Source of the DNA: Apostichopus japonicus
Lineage: Eukaryota; Echinodermata; Holothuroidea; Aspidochirotida; Stichopodidae
NCBI RefSeq assembly: GCF_037975245.1
Contig: NC_092577.1
Location: 12,302,013 to 12,366,012 of the forward strand
Direction: 5' to 3'
Length of the DNA stretch: 64,000 nt
Part shown: positions 50,818 to 59,579 of the stretch, in pieces
How the letters are laid out: each line of letters opens with the position of its first letter
Numbering within the stretch: the stretch's first letter is position 1
Position numbers and translations under genes: made by a program
The notes under the pieces: model-generated
Database searches by the model: none
Told to the model about the DNA's origin: nothing
The model's input: the letters and a program-made list of their open reading frames with translations, nothing else

Positions 50818-50825
50818 TGACGTCA
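50818..50825. promoter_or_regulatory. Perfect CRE octamer
   Basis: TGACGTCA. No gene can be attached. It lies downstream of the 3' end of the - strand membrane-protein gene. Confidence 0.2.
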
Positions 50826-51377
50826 TAGGTGCTAGTTGAATTACCTTTTATGGCGGGGTTGGGGGGTGGGAGGACGGTTTAAAATTTCATTTAACTTAAG
50901 TCCGTCTTGTTTGGCCAAATTTTGGTGTAACCAAAATAAAATAATATCCAATGTTTTGCAGCATAAATATTCATTAGTCAACATACACCGTATTAACTTC
51001 AAACTAACACAAATAATAGGGTTAAAGGTCGACAGTCTTGGCCTCAATTGTTGTGTGTTGTTATTTAATTTATGTTTAGTAACAAATTATTTAAAAGTAC
51101 TTTATTATCAAGATGGTCTCATTTCTCATCCTCCAAATTACTCCATCCAGATAATCTAATAAGAAAACATGCTTTTGACGATGACAGTAAACTTGAGTTT
51201 GTAGTATGAAACATTATTTGAAATTCTAGCATATCTGGACGCATGCAGTCTGGTATTCTCTAAGTCGATATACACGCCATTCAGACACATAGGGAAACTT
51301 ACAGTCATTGTTGATAAGCTTATGTATTTCAATTAGGTGATACAAATGTTGCCGGGACCTCGCTCTCGGCGCCTCTG

Positions 51378-51383
51378 TTTATT
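51378..51383 (-). terminator. Poly(A) signal of the membrane-protein gene
   Basis: AATAAA on the - strand, about 195 nt after the stop codon at 51577-51579. Confidence 0.45.
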
Positions 51384-51576
51384 ACAGGCAGGTTGATTTC
51401 ATTATTGATAAGTTTATGTTAATTAACTTGTTACATATAGTATTTTTGTTTCTTCTGACGTAGCCCTAGCCTAACGTGCTTTCCAAACATTATGAAACAG
51501 ACGGCGTTCCATAACGTACGTTATCTCTGTATTATGATTCAACAGTCAGAAAAAACACTGCACCTGATCTTAACCG

Positions 51577-51807
51577 TCACTCACCCGATGTAGGCTGAAA
51601 GCCATATTGTTCTGCAAATGGGGGATTGAACGGGGCCAGGGCCGGGACCGGGGCCGGGGCCGGGGCCGGGGCCGGGGCCGGGGCCGGGACCGGGACCGGG
51701 GTAGAACCCACAACCATGCCTCTATTCATCGCCGGAGACCCATCATTCGAAGCAGGCATATTGGAATATCCGGCAGAAACAGTTGCAGGAAACACATTGT
51801 TGTTTCT
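51577..51807 (-). CDS. Membrane protein, last coding exon (Pro/Ala tail)
   Basis: The acceptor is CTTCACATTTAG. The first codons are RNNNVFPATV, the middle is GSTPVPVPAPAP..., and the exon ends YGFQPTSGE then TGA. GTGAGT just before the stop (GT at 51584-51583) could serve as an alternative donor, but the frame stops three codons later and AATAAA follows. I therefore take it as terminal. Confidence 0.65.
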   Translation of the reverse strand, partial: RNNNVFPATVSAGYSNMPASNDGSPAMNRGMVVGSTPVPVPAPAPAPAPAPAPVPALAPFNPPFAEQYGFQPTSGE

Positions 51808-54800
51808 CTAAATGTGAAGGAAATTTGATAGAAAAATACAAGTTCATGAGAGAAATACAAGTATACACGTTTTACATCTGTACAACACTGTGGTCAGTGT
51901 ACGTTCGACCTCAATTACGACAGACGAGTATAGTTTGAGTGGATTTTGTTTGCCATATGCTTGGAATCGTTGTTCAGTCCAGGAATGATTTCATTTTGGA
52001 CCTTTATATTGTAAATATGAATTACAACACGTATCCTTTACTCAACGAGATTTGCAAGAAAGTAAAAAAAATAGAGTATGAAAGAATAAAAAAAAATAAG
52101 TTGATTAATTGTGAAGCAATACAAGGAAACAAAAGAGAAAGAAAAAAATATAACATTCTTTACTATTTGAAATAAGCAACTGCATCGAAATCAAAGGAAA
52201 AAGCAAACGATTTGAAATGGAAAGATGAAGGGATAGTACGGGTTAGTTGGGGTGTGGTTGGAAAAGGGGAAGAAGGGGTTAGTTGGTTGGAAAAGGGGAA
52301 GAAGGGGTTAGTTGGTTGGAAAAGGGATGAGGGTTAGTTGGGGTGTGGTTGGGAAAGGGGAAGAAGGGGTTAATTGGAGGGTGGGTGGGAAAGGGGAAGA
52401 AGAATGGGTAGTAGGGGTTAGTTGGGGTGTGCTTGGAAGAGGGGAAGAAGGGGTTAGTTGGAGTGTGGTTGGAAAGGGGAAGAAGAAGGGGAAGAAGAAG
52501 GGGTAGTAGGGGTTAGTTGGAGTGTGGTTGGAATATGGAAATAGCAAGTAGGGATTAGTTGGAATGTGGTTGGATAAGGGTAAGAAGGGGGTAGTTGGGT
52601 GTGGTTGGATAAGGGGCAAAGGAATGGGAAGTAGCGGTTAGCTGGGGTGTGGTTGGGAAAGGGGAAGAATGAGTTAGTTGGGTTGTGGTTGGAAAAGGGA
52701 TGAGTGTTTAGTTGGGGTGTGGTTGGAAAAGGGGCAGAAGGGGTTAATTGGAGGGTGGGTGGAAAAGGGGAAGAAGAATGGGTAGTAGGGGTTAGTTGGG
52801 GTGTGCTTGGAAAAGGGGAAGAAGGGGTTAGTTGGGGTGTGGTTGGAAAGGGAAAGAAGAAGGGGAAGAAGAGGGGTAGTAGGGGTTAGTTGGAGTGTGG
52901 TTGGAATATGGAAATAGCAAGAAGGGATTAGTTGGAATGTGGTTGGATAAGGGTAAGAAGGGGGTAGTTGGGGTGTGGTTGGATAAGGGGGAAAGGAATG
53001 GGAAGTAGCGGTTAGTTGGGGTATGGTGGGGAAAGGGGGGAGAAGAAGGCCCGGGGTAGTAAGGGTTAGTTGGAGTGTGGCTGGAATACGGCAATAGAAA
53101 GTATGGATTAGTTGGAATGTGGTTGGATTATGGGAAGAGGGGCTTAGTTGGGGTGTGGTTCGAACATGGGAAGAAGAAAGGGTATAGTAGGGGTTAGTTG
53201 GGGTGCGGTGATAAAATGGGGCAAAGAAATAAACAGCTACATACCGATCTAAGTAGATGTCTGCCAAAGATCTTTCCACGTATAAAAGCAACAAGAGATA
53301 TCCCACCCGTAATGATGTACAACCCGCACAAGATATACTGTGGCAGATGAAATAAGTGAAATAAAAATTACATTAATTAACCGTTTTTTGTTTTTGTTTT
53401 TTAAAGTCTAAAGGAACCATAACTTCTAATTTTCTATTTTCCATGAAAGTGAGGGCAGTATTTCATACGAATTTTACGAACTGATCAACCATTTTGTCAG
53501 TTTGTAAGTAAAGACAGTCAGCCTGCCAACCAATCATCAAGAACTCAATCAGTCCATCAATCAGCCCGTGAGCCTCTCTGTGTAGTCAATTAGTAAAGTC
53601 AGTCAGTCAACCAACTAAACGTCAGTTAGTCCATCAGTCAGCCAGTCCCTCCGTCAGTCAGTTTCTCTGTAAATTCAGTAAAATCAGTAAGATCAGCAAA
53701 GACAGTCAGTCAATCCATCATTAAATCAGTCGGTTAGTGAGTCCGTCAGTGATTCCGACAGTAACGTCAGTCCGACAGCCGGACTGAGAGATGTCATCTG
53801 ATTAGTTTGTGCGTCAGTCGGTAAATTCAACCTGTCAGTCAGTCAACTAGCCAGAAATCAGTCCGACAGCAGTCAGTCAGTCTATCATTCAATCAGTCAC
53901 ACAGTCTGTACGTCTCTCTGTCTGAAAGCCTGTCAGCCAGCCAGCTAGCCAGAAGTCAATCTGTCCGCATGACAGTCTACCAGTCTATCAGTCAGTTAGT
54001 CTGTCTGTCTGTAAAGCCTGTCAGCCAGCCAGCTAGCCAGAAGTCAATCTGTCCGCATGACAGTCTACTAGTCTATCAGTCAGTTAGTCTGTCTGTCCGG
54101 TTGTAAAGCATGTCACAGCCATCTAGCCAGAAGTCAATCTGTCTACAGACAGTCTACCAATCTATTAGTCAGTTAGCCTGTCTGTAAAGCCTGTCAGCCA
54201 GCCAGCTAGTCAGAAGTCAATCTGTCCGCATGACAGTCTACTAGTCTATCAGTCAGTTAGTCTGTCTGTCCGGTTGTAAAGCATGTCACAGCCAGCTAGC
54301 CAGAAGTCAATCTGTCTACAAACAGTCTACCAATCTATTAGTCAGTTAGTCTGTCTGTAAAGCCTGTCAGCCAGCCAGCTAGCCAGAGGTCAATCTGTCC
54401 GCAGACAGTCTATTAGTCAGTTAGTCTGTCTGTCTGTAAAGCCTGTCAGCCAGCCAGCTAGCCAGAAGTCAATCTGTCTGCAGACAGTCTACCATTCTAT
54501 TAGTCAGTTAGCCTGTCTGTCTGTAAAGCCTGTCAGCCAGCCAGCTAGCCAGAAGTCAATCTGTCCGCAGACAGTCTATTAGTCAGTTAGTCTGTCTGTC
54601 TGTAAAGCCTGTCAGCCAGCCAGCTAGCCAGAAGTCATTCTGTCCGCATGACAGTCTACCATTCTACCAGTCAGTTAGTCTGTCTGTCTGTCTGTAAAGC
54701 CTGTCAGCCAGTCAGCTAGCCAGAAGTCAATCTGTCCGCATGACAGTCTACCATTCTATCAGTCAGTTAGTCTGTCTGTCTGTCTGTCTGTAAAGCATGT

Positions 54801-56907
54801 CTGCCAGCCAGCTAGCCAGAAGTCATTCTGTCTGCATGACAGTCTACCAGTCTATCAGTCAGTTAGTCTGTCTGTCTGTAAAGCCTGTCAGCCAGCCAGC
54901 TAGCCAGAAGTCAATCTGTCCGCAGACAGTCTATCAGTCAGTTAGTCAACCTGTAGTTAAATCAGCCAGTAATTTCACCTCAAAAAGTTGATCGGTTAGG
55001 TCATCCGTCGGTCGGTCCGTCAATCAGCTAGTCGTGGAAGTTCAGACAGTCAGCCAACCTGATGTCAGTCACTCAGCCAGCCTGCCTGTAGGGTTACCGG
55101 CTACCGAGAGAGAAGTTGGCTATCAACTACACGCGCGATTCAATACTGTACCCAAGTTTGGGATTTCGTTGTGACATTGTTTGTGGGGGAGTACTAAGGT
55201 TCAGTATAGCCTATACCTGTGAAATATCCGTAGAGCGACCATTGGCCCAGATCGATGAAAATGATATGAAAAGAAAAACCAGGGTTGCTCCACACGAATT
55301 GATGTACATTAGGGTCTGAAATCAAAACAAAATTATAAGGTCAGTTTTTGTAGCAAATTTGTATAAGTTTCTCAGAAGTGCGAATTGTAATATATAATGT
55401 GTTAATAATATTTCCATATTGGTGGCGTTTCATCAGACCGTAAATGCTATATCTCAGACTACGTACTGGTAGAAGACTACAATGTGACGTCACACTTTTG
55501 TGCTTTCGTTCAAACCGCTTCCGGCTTTATTAACCCACCCCCCCAACCCCCTAACGAACGTTGATAACCTTTAAACGGATGGAGCACATAATATATTAGT
55601 TACTAAAAGAACCAAATAAGAAAGAAAGGGAATAAAACAAACAAAGTAAATCAAGGGCGGATCCGGCCGAGTCACCCCCCTCCCCTCACCACCCTCACCC
55701 TCTGAAATGTTCTTTTGGGGGGTGTGGATAGTAAATATGAGATGCAAACAATATTTGATAAAAGCATAGCAAGCATTGGAAAATTCAACAGATTTCTCGA
55801 GAGGGCGCCTTCCATTTTGTATATACCGGAATGGTCTAATGTACTAATGTTTCCACCGATAATTGCCTTTCTGGGACGGTCCCTTATCAGAAAACCACTG
55901 AAGGCTACCCACCACTTCAAGTGAATAAAATAAAAGACAATTGGGGAAACAAATAGACCCTACGTTGGTCTATAAGTATTGACTTACGTCTGCCGTGTTA
56001 GGTTCATTGTTTTGGAAGCATTTATATCCCAAAAAGGCCGTGACAGCAAGGACCTATTGAAGTAAATACAGACATGGGTTAATTTATAACAAAATCTCGT
56101 AAATAACGTAATTGTAAACTGAGATTTAAATAAGCTTAACGTCTCCCTGTGTCTCCGTCTTCTGTACGGGTATAACGTGGCCTTTGAGAAGAATTCCAAT
56201 CTTTACGCTCTGCTATTAAAACTACTCCTAGAAAAAGCTGTATTCAAAAGTTAAAAACAGGTCCTCTTTCCCACATTCAATACAAACATCATTAGGTGCC
56301 GGTGACTTAGGATTTAATGGGGGCTGAAGGAAGAGGAGTTTGACTGGCAATAAGCCGTAAGGTTGGAAGTACTGAACTTAGAAAGAGGGGTAGCCAACAA
56401 ATTTCATATAATAACTCTTTTTTAATACCCTTGCACAGCGCGACACTTGCCGTTTTGATCGTAATCGCGCAGGGGCGCTCCTTATAGGGAGAGCAGACAC
56501 CCACCCCCTCCCTCCCACCCGAAAGGGACAGGTACCAACAATCCATCATCTTCTCCTCCGCCCCTCTATAACCATTCGTAGTTGGGCTAAACTTTACCTT
56601 TACGGATGTACACTATATAACTGAAGCTAGGGCTCACGTACCTTCGAGGCGGTCTGCGATGTGGGGGGGGGGGTAGGGGTAAGGTCACGATTATATTACT
56701 TACAATGATGCTGGGAATTGGCACTAGATCAAACAGGGTCCATGAATATTCAGTATCGTTGAGTAGGACAATTTGTCGAAGCACTGTTACACCGCATAAT
56801 AACACGCAGCAGGCTACTTGAGAAAGCACAATAGGTTTTGACACGATGTTATCGATTCCGTTGTCGTTAGCCGTACTTGTAACTCTTCTTCCCAGATGCA
56901 ACGACAT
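51577..56907 (-). CDS. Multi-pass membrane protein with Pro/Ala-rich tail, 302 aa, six coding exons
   Basis: Join on the - strand: 56907-56704, 56053-55988, 55914-55699, 55315-55217, 53337-53245 and 51807-51577. Each exon has an AG acceptor and a GT donor, each of the first five is a multiple of three, and all introns are phase 0. Hydrophobic stretches lie near residues 25-49, 62-80, 135-153, 166-186 and 196-214. WWVAFSGFLI at 91-100 may be a sixth, short one. NDT (50-52) and NIS (112-114) are possible glycosylation sites. Residues 227-302 are a hydrophilic tail with six Pro-Ala pairs, ending AEQYGFQPTSGE. The helix-rich body with a disordered proline-rich tail recalls MS4A/CD20-like and other four-pass families, but I cannot name it. 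A 5'UTR exon ends at 57344. Confidence 0.65.
51632..51701 (+). repeat. GGGGCC hexanucleotide repeat within the coding exon
   Basis: Six pure GGGGCC units at 51650-51685, flanked by GGGACC and CAGGGCC variants. Read on the - strand in the gene's frame it encodes alternating Pro and Ala, with Pro-Val pairs from the GGGACC units. Ser/Thr/Gly-rich and Asn/Pro-rich non-repeat coding lies on both sides. Confidence 0.9.
51815..52230. other. Part of intron 5 of the membrane-protein gene
   Basis: AT-rich. A Lys-rich 78-codon + strand frame at 51939-52175 is unrecognised and probably incidental. Confidence 0.5.
52236..53215. repeat. G-rich minisatellite in intron 5, with higher-order repeat
   Basis: Units of about 35-40 bp built on GGGGTTAGTTGGGGTGTGG followed by TTGGAAAAGGGGAAGAAG. 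A larger period of about 374 bp is visible: TAATTGGAGG recurs at 52371 and 52745, and a GGGTAGTAGGGGTTAG block at 52501 and 52874. The + strand has almost no C, so strand asymmetry is extreme. Pro/Thr/Asn-rich frames on the - strand are repeat products. Confidence 0.9.
53245..53337 (-). CDS. Membrane protein, fifth coding exon (helix)
   Basis: The acceptor is TTATTTCATCTGCCACAG and the donor is ATCG|GTATGT. The 31 codons encode YILCGLYIITGGISLVAF followed by a basic stretch (IRGKIFGRHLLRS), as expected where a helix leaves the membrane into the cytosol. Confidence 0.65.
53490..55090. repeat. CAGT-rich minisatellite in intron 4
   Basis: Degenerate GTCAGTCA words at the edges. About a dozen units of roughly 75-100 bp fill 53920-54950, each with CCTGTCAGCCAGCCAGCTAG, CCAGAAGTCAATCTGTC, GACAGTCTACCA and CAGTTAGTCTGTCTGT. 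Adjacent units differ mainly in the number of GTCT repeats. Confidence 0.9.
55217..55315 (-). CDS. Membrane protein, fourth coding exon (helix)
   Basis: The acceptor is TTTTGTTTTGATTTCAG and the donor is CACAG|GTATAG. The 33 codons encode a helix (INSCGATLVFLFISFSSIWA) followed by NGRSTDISQ. A + strand frame over the same bases is a shadow. Confidence 0.65.
55699..55914 (-). CDS. Membrane protein, third coding exon
   Basis: The acceptor TTTTATTCACTTGAAG is weak. The donor is AGAGG|GTGAGG. The 72 codons begin WWVAFSGFLIRDRPRK and contain the hydrophobic stretch FPMLAMLLSNIVCISYLLS. The exon boundaries are less secure than the others because the acceptor is poor and the donor lies in a GGTGAGGGTGG run. 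Confidence 0.55.
55988..56053 (-). CDS. Membrane protein, second coding exon
   Basis: The acceptor is TTTACTTCAATAG and the donor is CAGAC|GTAAGT. The 22 codons continue the second helix (VLAVTAFLGYKCF) and end QNNEPNTAD. Confidence 0.6.
56704..56907 (-). CDS. Membrane protein, first coding exon
   Basis: The exon begins at 56913 after ATCTTTGCAG, and the ATG follows GTCAAA. It ends ATCATT|GTAAGT after exactly 68 codons. It encodes a 24-residue polar N-terminus and the first helix (IVLSQVACCVLLCGVTVL). Confidence 0.65.
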
Positions 56908-56944
56908 TTTGACCTGCAAAGATACCAATATATATTTACATAGG

Positions 56945-56946
<2 letters not shown>

Positions 56947-56980
<34 letters not shown>
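56947..56980. repeat. (AT)n microsatellite in the 5'UTR intron
   Basis: About 34 bp of alternating AT. Confidence 0.95.
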
Positions 56981-56982
<2 letters not shown>

Positions 56983-57343
56983 CTAAAGAGAGAATATACT
57001 TAAGAAGAATTGAGTTTTCCACAGACCATGCACTTAACAACTATACCCAATTTATCCCACTCTGCCGTCCTTTAAACATTCACCAATTGTGTAAAACAGC
57101 CATCCCCAACCTCACCCCACCCCCGTCCTACGCCCCCCCCCCCCCTCCAACCACTTCCTCGTAAGCAAAAACATGTTGTCCGGCATAACGCTTTACACAT
57201 AGATTTTACTCGACGTGTCACTTGTATTCTTATAACAACGTTAAACATGCGCGATAGTATACTCTAAACTTGATAAATATCGAACTAAAAACTTTTTCCT
57301 TCACGATTTTTTTTTTCATTTTACCATCAGAATTCCTACTTAC

Positions 57344-57480
57344 CTGAATTTAGGCCTATCGGATCAAGTTTAATCAGCCCTCATATAGATTTGCTTCACA
57401 CTAAGCGAGTGTTACATGCACTTTGTCTGACCAATTCCGTTGCTTGTTGTGTGTGATATGCGTTTTCGTTTGTAATCTTT
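57344..57480 (-). other. Probable 5'UTR exon of the membrane-protein gene
   Basis: The donor AATTCAG|GTAAGT (GT at 57343-57342) fits the consensus well. The intron to the acceptor at 56914 is 430 nt. The exon start near 57480 is a guess, because no TATA box is visible. ATTGG (CCAAT box on the other strand) occurs near 57490. Confidence 0.4.
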
Positions 57481-57970
57481 TAAGTTTTACCAATAAAACA
57501 TACTGAACATTATTTGTGACATCATAATATTTTTGCGTTAATTAACCCATTGTGTATAAGATTAGCGCTGTGCGTTCCACACGCATCGCGCGCGCATTGT
57601 TACATCTTATTCACTTGTATATAAGTGCGCGGAACGTCGTCTCAACGAAGCACAGTACGTCTATAGATCTGGGCGGCGCCTTTACACAATGTTCGTGATG
57701 TCTCACTAGCCGTCTTCACCGGGTGAAATATCACAACGCTTTGGGTCGTAAATTCTTGCACAAGTCACGCGTTTCAACAGTTCATCATATCAAGGACGTG
57801 CATGAGCAGGTTCACGCGTCCACCGGCTTGACATTTACATGTGTAAATAATATGGAAGTCGTGAATGTAGCGCCTTTGGCGTTACATTATGTATTTTTCC
57901 TCAAACATACTATTACAGTATACTTGCCGAACTATAGTATACACATTGTCCTCTTCTATATCCTTAAATG

Positions 57971-58270
57971 AGGTGTAACAGAAGTGTTAGACACCACCAT
58001 CGATTCCAGAAAATACACACACACAGCTTGCTACCGTCGGTAATTAGACACTAGTGTACAGTCAGGACATAAAGCTGCGGTCAATACCCACAGCACAGTA
58101 TATAAACGATACAGCGATGGACATCTCAGGTCCAGCTAAAGATAACAAGGTATCACGTTTTATAATTACTGTCTGCTTTTTGTAGCGACAAAAAAAAAAC
58201 TTCACTTGCAAGCAACGGAAAGTTAACTTTTTCAGAGCGCGGTTTGGGGCGAGTCTTCAATACCTTTTAC
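57971..58270 (-). mobile_element. Dispersed repeat, copy 2 (inverse of 50425-50715)
   Basis: Shares long runs with copy 1, such as GTCTAATTACCGACGGTAGC and CTTGCAAGTGAAG read on the - strand. It differs by scattered substitutions and small gaps. Confidence 0.75.
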
Positions 58271-58296
58271 TGAACTGAACTGAACTGAACTGAATC
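58271..58296. repeat. (ACTGA)n pentanucleotide repeat
   Basis: About five units, directly at the edge of the dispersed repeat. Confidence 0.85.
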
Positions 58297-58299
58297 ATT

Positions 58300-58650
58300 T
58301 CCAGAGTGGATCGCATACGTTTTACTTACTGCTCAAAAGATTTCTAAAGATGAACAAAATTATCTTTATAAAAAAAACCACGGTCGGATGGTGATTATGC
58401 GTGCCAGTTCTTCCGAGGTTCCCAATGCTCTGTAATGAGGTTGAGGATAAACTGACCGAATTTATGGAAGAGATTTAACAAAAAATGTTGACGAAAATGA
58501 TTGTTATTAGTTCGGCCATGACATTATGAAGAACACGGTGCTTACAATTTACCGTCAGAGTCAAGGTAAGTTCTTGAGAACATCATTTAACTCATCATCC
58601 CTGCTGTGAGGTGGATGATATGTTGTTATTGCTTATAGTTAATAGAGCCA
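58300..58650. other. Intergenic stretch without a supported gene
   Basis: No feature seen. Confidence 0.5.
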
Positions 58651-58656
58651 ATTAAA

Positions 58657-58860
58657 CATGGCCGGTGTGACAGTACAGAGTGTCCCCCTGTACAAAGTGT
58701 CTCCGCGGACACATTGTACCAGCATATTTAGTCCGGTCGGACATTATCTGCTGAAAATTGTGTCCCACCCTCACAGCAAATATAGTCCCACCGGACGAAA
58801 TGTCCTGGTACAGAATGTCCGCAAATACTTCATAGCATATTTTGTCCCGCATAAAATTTA
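58657..58860. mobile_element. Palindromic GGACA / TGTCC module element
   Basis: CTCCGCGGACAC, AGTCCGGTCGGACAT, AGTCCCACCGGAC and GTCCTGGTACAGAATGTCC follow each other, each partly palindromic. The AT-rich spacers are also repeated (AGCATATTTAGTCC, AGCAAATATAGTCC, AGCATATTTTGTCC). It is non-coding and of unknown class. Confidence 0.55.
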
Positions 58861-58959
58861 AGCATTTCGATATTCAAAAGGCAATTGAGTTCATTATATC
58901 AATAATTAGAGCAGATGCATAAGTCAGAGTTAAATGTTACAGGAAATAAATGAGACGTT

Positions 58960-59574
58960 GTGCGTTGCTGCAAAACAAAAAATAGAACGGGAAAAAAAGA
59001 AAAAGAAAAAGAAACAAGTCTTCCATCTGTAGAAGATGTTAATCATGTTTTTGATGTGATTGCTGCTATGTTATCCTCCGTATATGTTGCATTTTGTATT
59101 CGGCAACTACATTGCGTTCATAGTCATCTTTACAGAGGGAGAGATAGTATAAACCTAACTTCCTCCCCAACGGAGGGCGGGTACGGGATAGGGAATGCAA
59201 CAGCTACAACAAAAAATGATAATTGCAGAGGTAAAATATTACGAACTTTAGGAGTCCAAACTTCATTTTTTCCGTATTTCCCTAACACACAGTGGGTAAG
59301 TTTTGGCAAGTATGGTAACTGTACTTCATGGGTCTACGAGAGTTGCCTAGCCAATATGAAATTTCATCCTTGCGTAAAGCTCATTATAGGACGGGAACCG
59401 AGAGTGTTTTCAAGTTACATCCTAAATGAAATCGGCAACGCTGTATACAAAACTCAGGCCCATACACATAATTTTGAGTGCAAGGCTAAGGGGGGGGGGG
59501 GGGGAGTTGGGATGGTAAGTTATCGAATTTGTGTCCTGGGGAGGGGTCTTCTTAAGTCTGTGACCTATCTGTGA
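58960..59574 (+). CDS. Unrecognised open frame, 204 codons
   Basis: The longest uninterrupted frame from ATG in the window. It starts with a Lys-rich stretch, has several Cys and aromatic residues in the middle (FFPYFPNTQWVSFGKYGN) and runs through a G run (59490-59503) read as poly-Gly. No domain, signal peptide or splice support is visible, and no promoter can be pointed to. It may be chance, a decayed element or an unknown gene. Confidence 0.15.
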   Translation: MRCCKTKNRTGKKEKEKETSLPSVEDVNHVFDVIAAMLSSVYVAFCIRQLHCVHSHLYRGRDSINLTSSPTEGGYGIGNATATTKNDNCRGKILRTLGVQTSFFPYFPNTQWVSFGKYGNCTSWVYESCLANMKFHPCVKLIIGREPRVFSSYILNEIGNAVYKTQAHTHNFECKAKGGGGGVGMVSYRICVLGRGLLKSVTYL

Positions 59575-59579
59575 TGAGT

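Noticed and set aside
52308-53306. Pro/Thr/Asn-rich - strand frames of up to 210 codons
   Set aside because: Readings of the intron-5 minisatellite. Only the part at 53245-53337, in another frame, is a probable exon.
53920-54950. A CRISPR-like array of repeats and spacers
   Set aside because: Units are continuous, spacers are not unique, and the context is a eukaryotic intron.
55715-55924. + strand frame overlapping the third exon of the membrane protein
   Set aside because: No splice support on the + strand. The - strand frame fits the phase of its neighbours.
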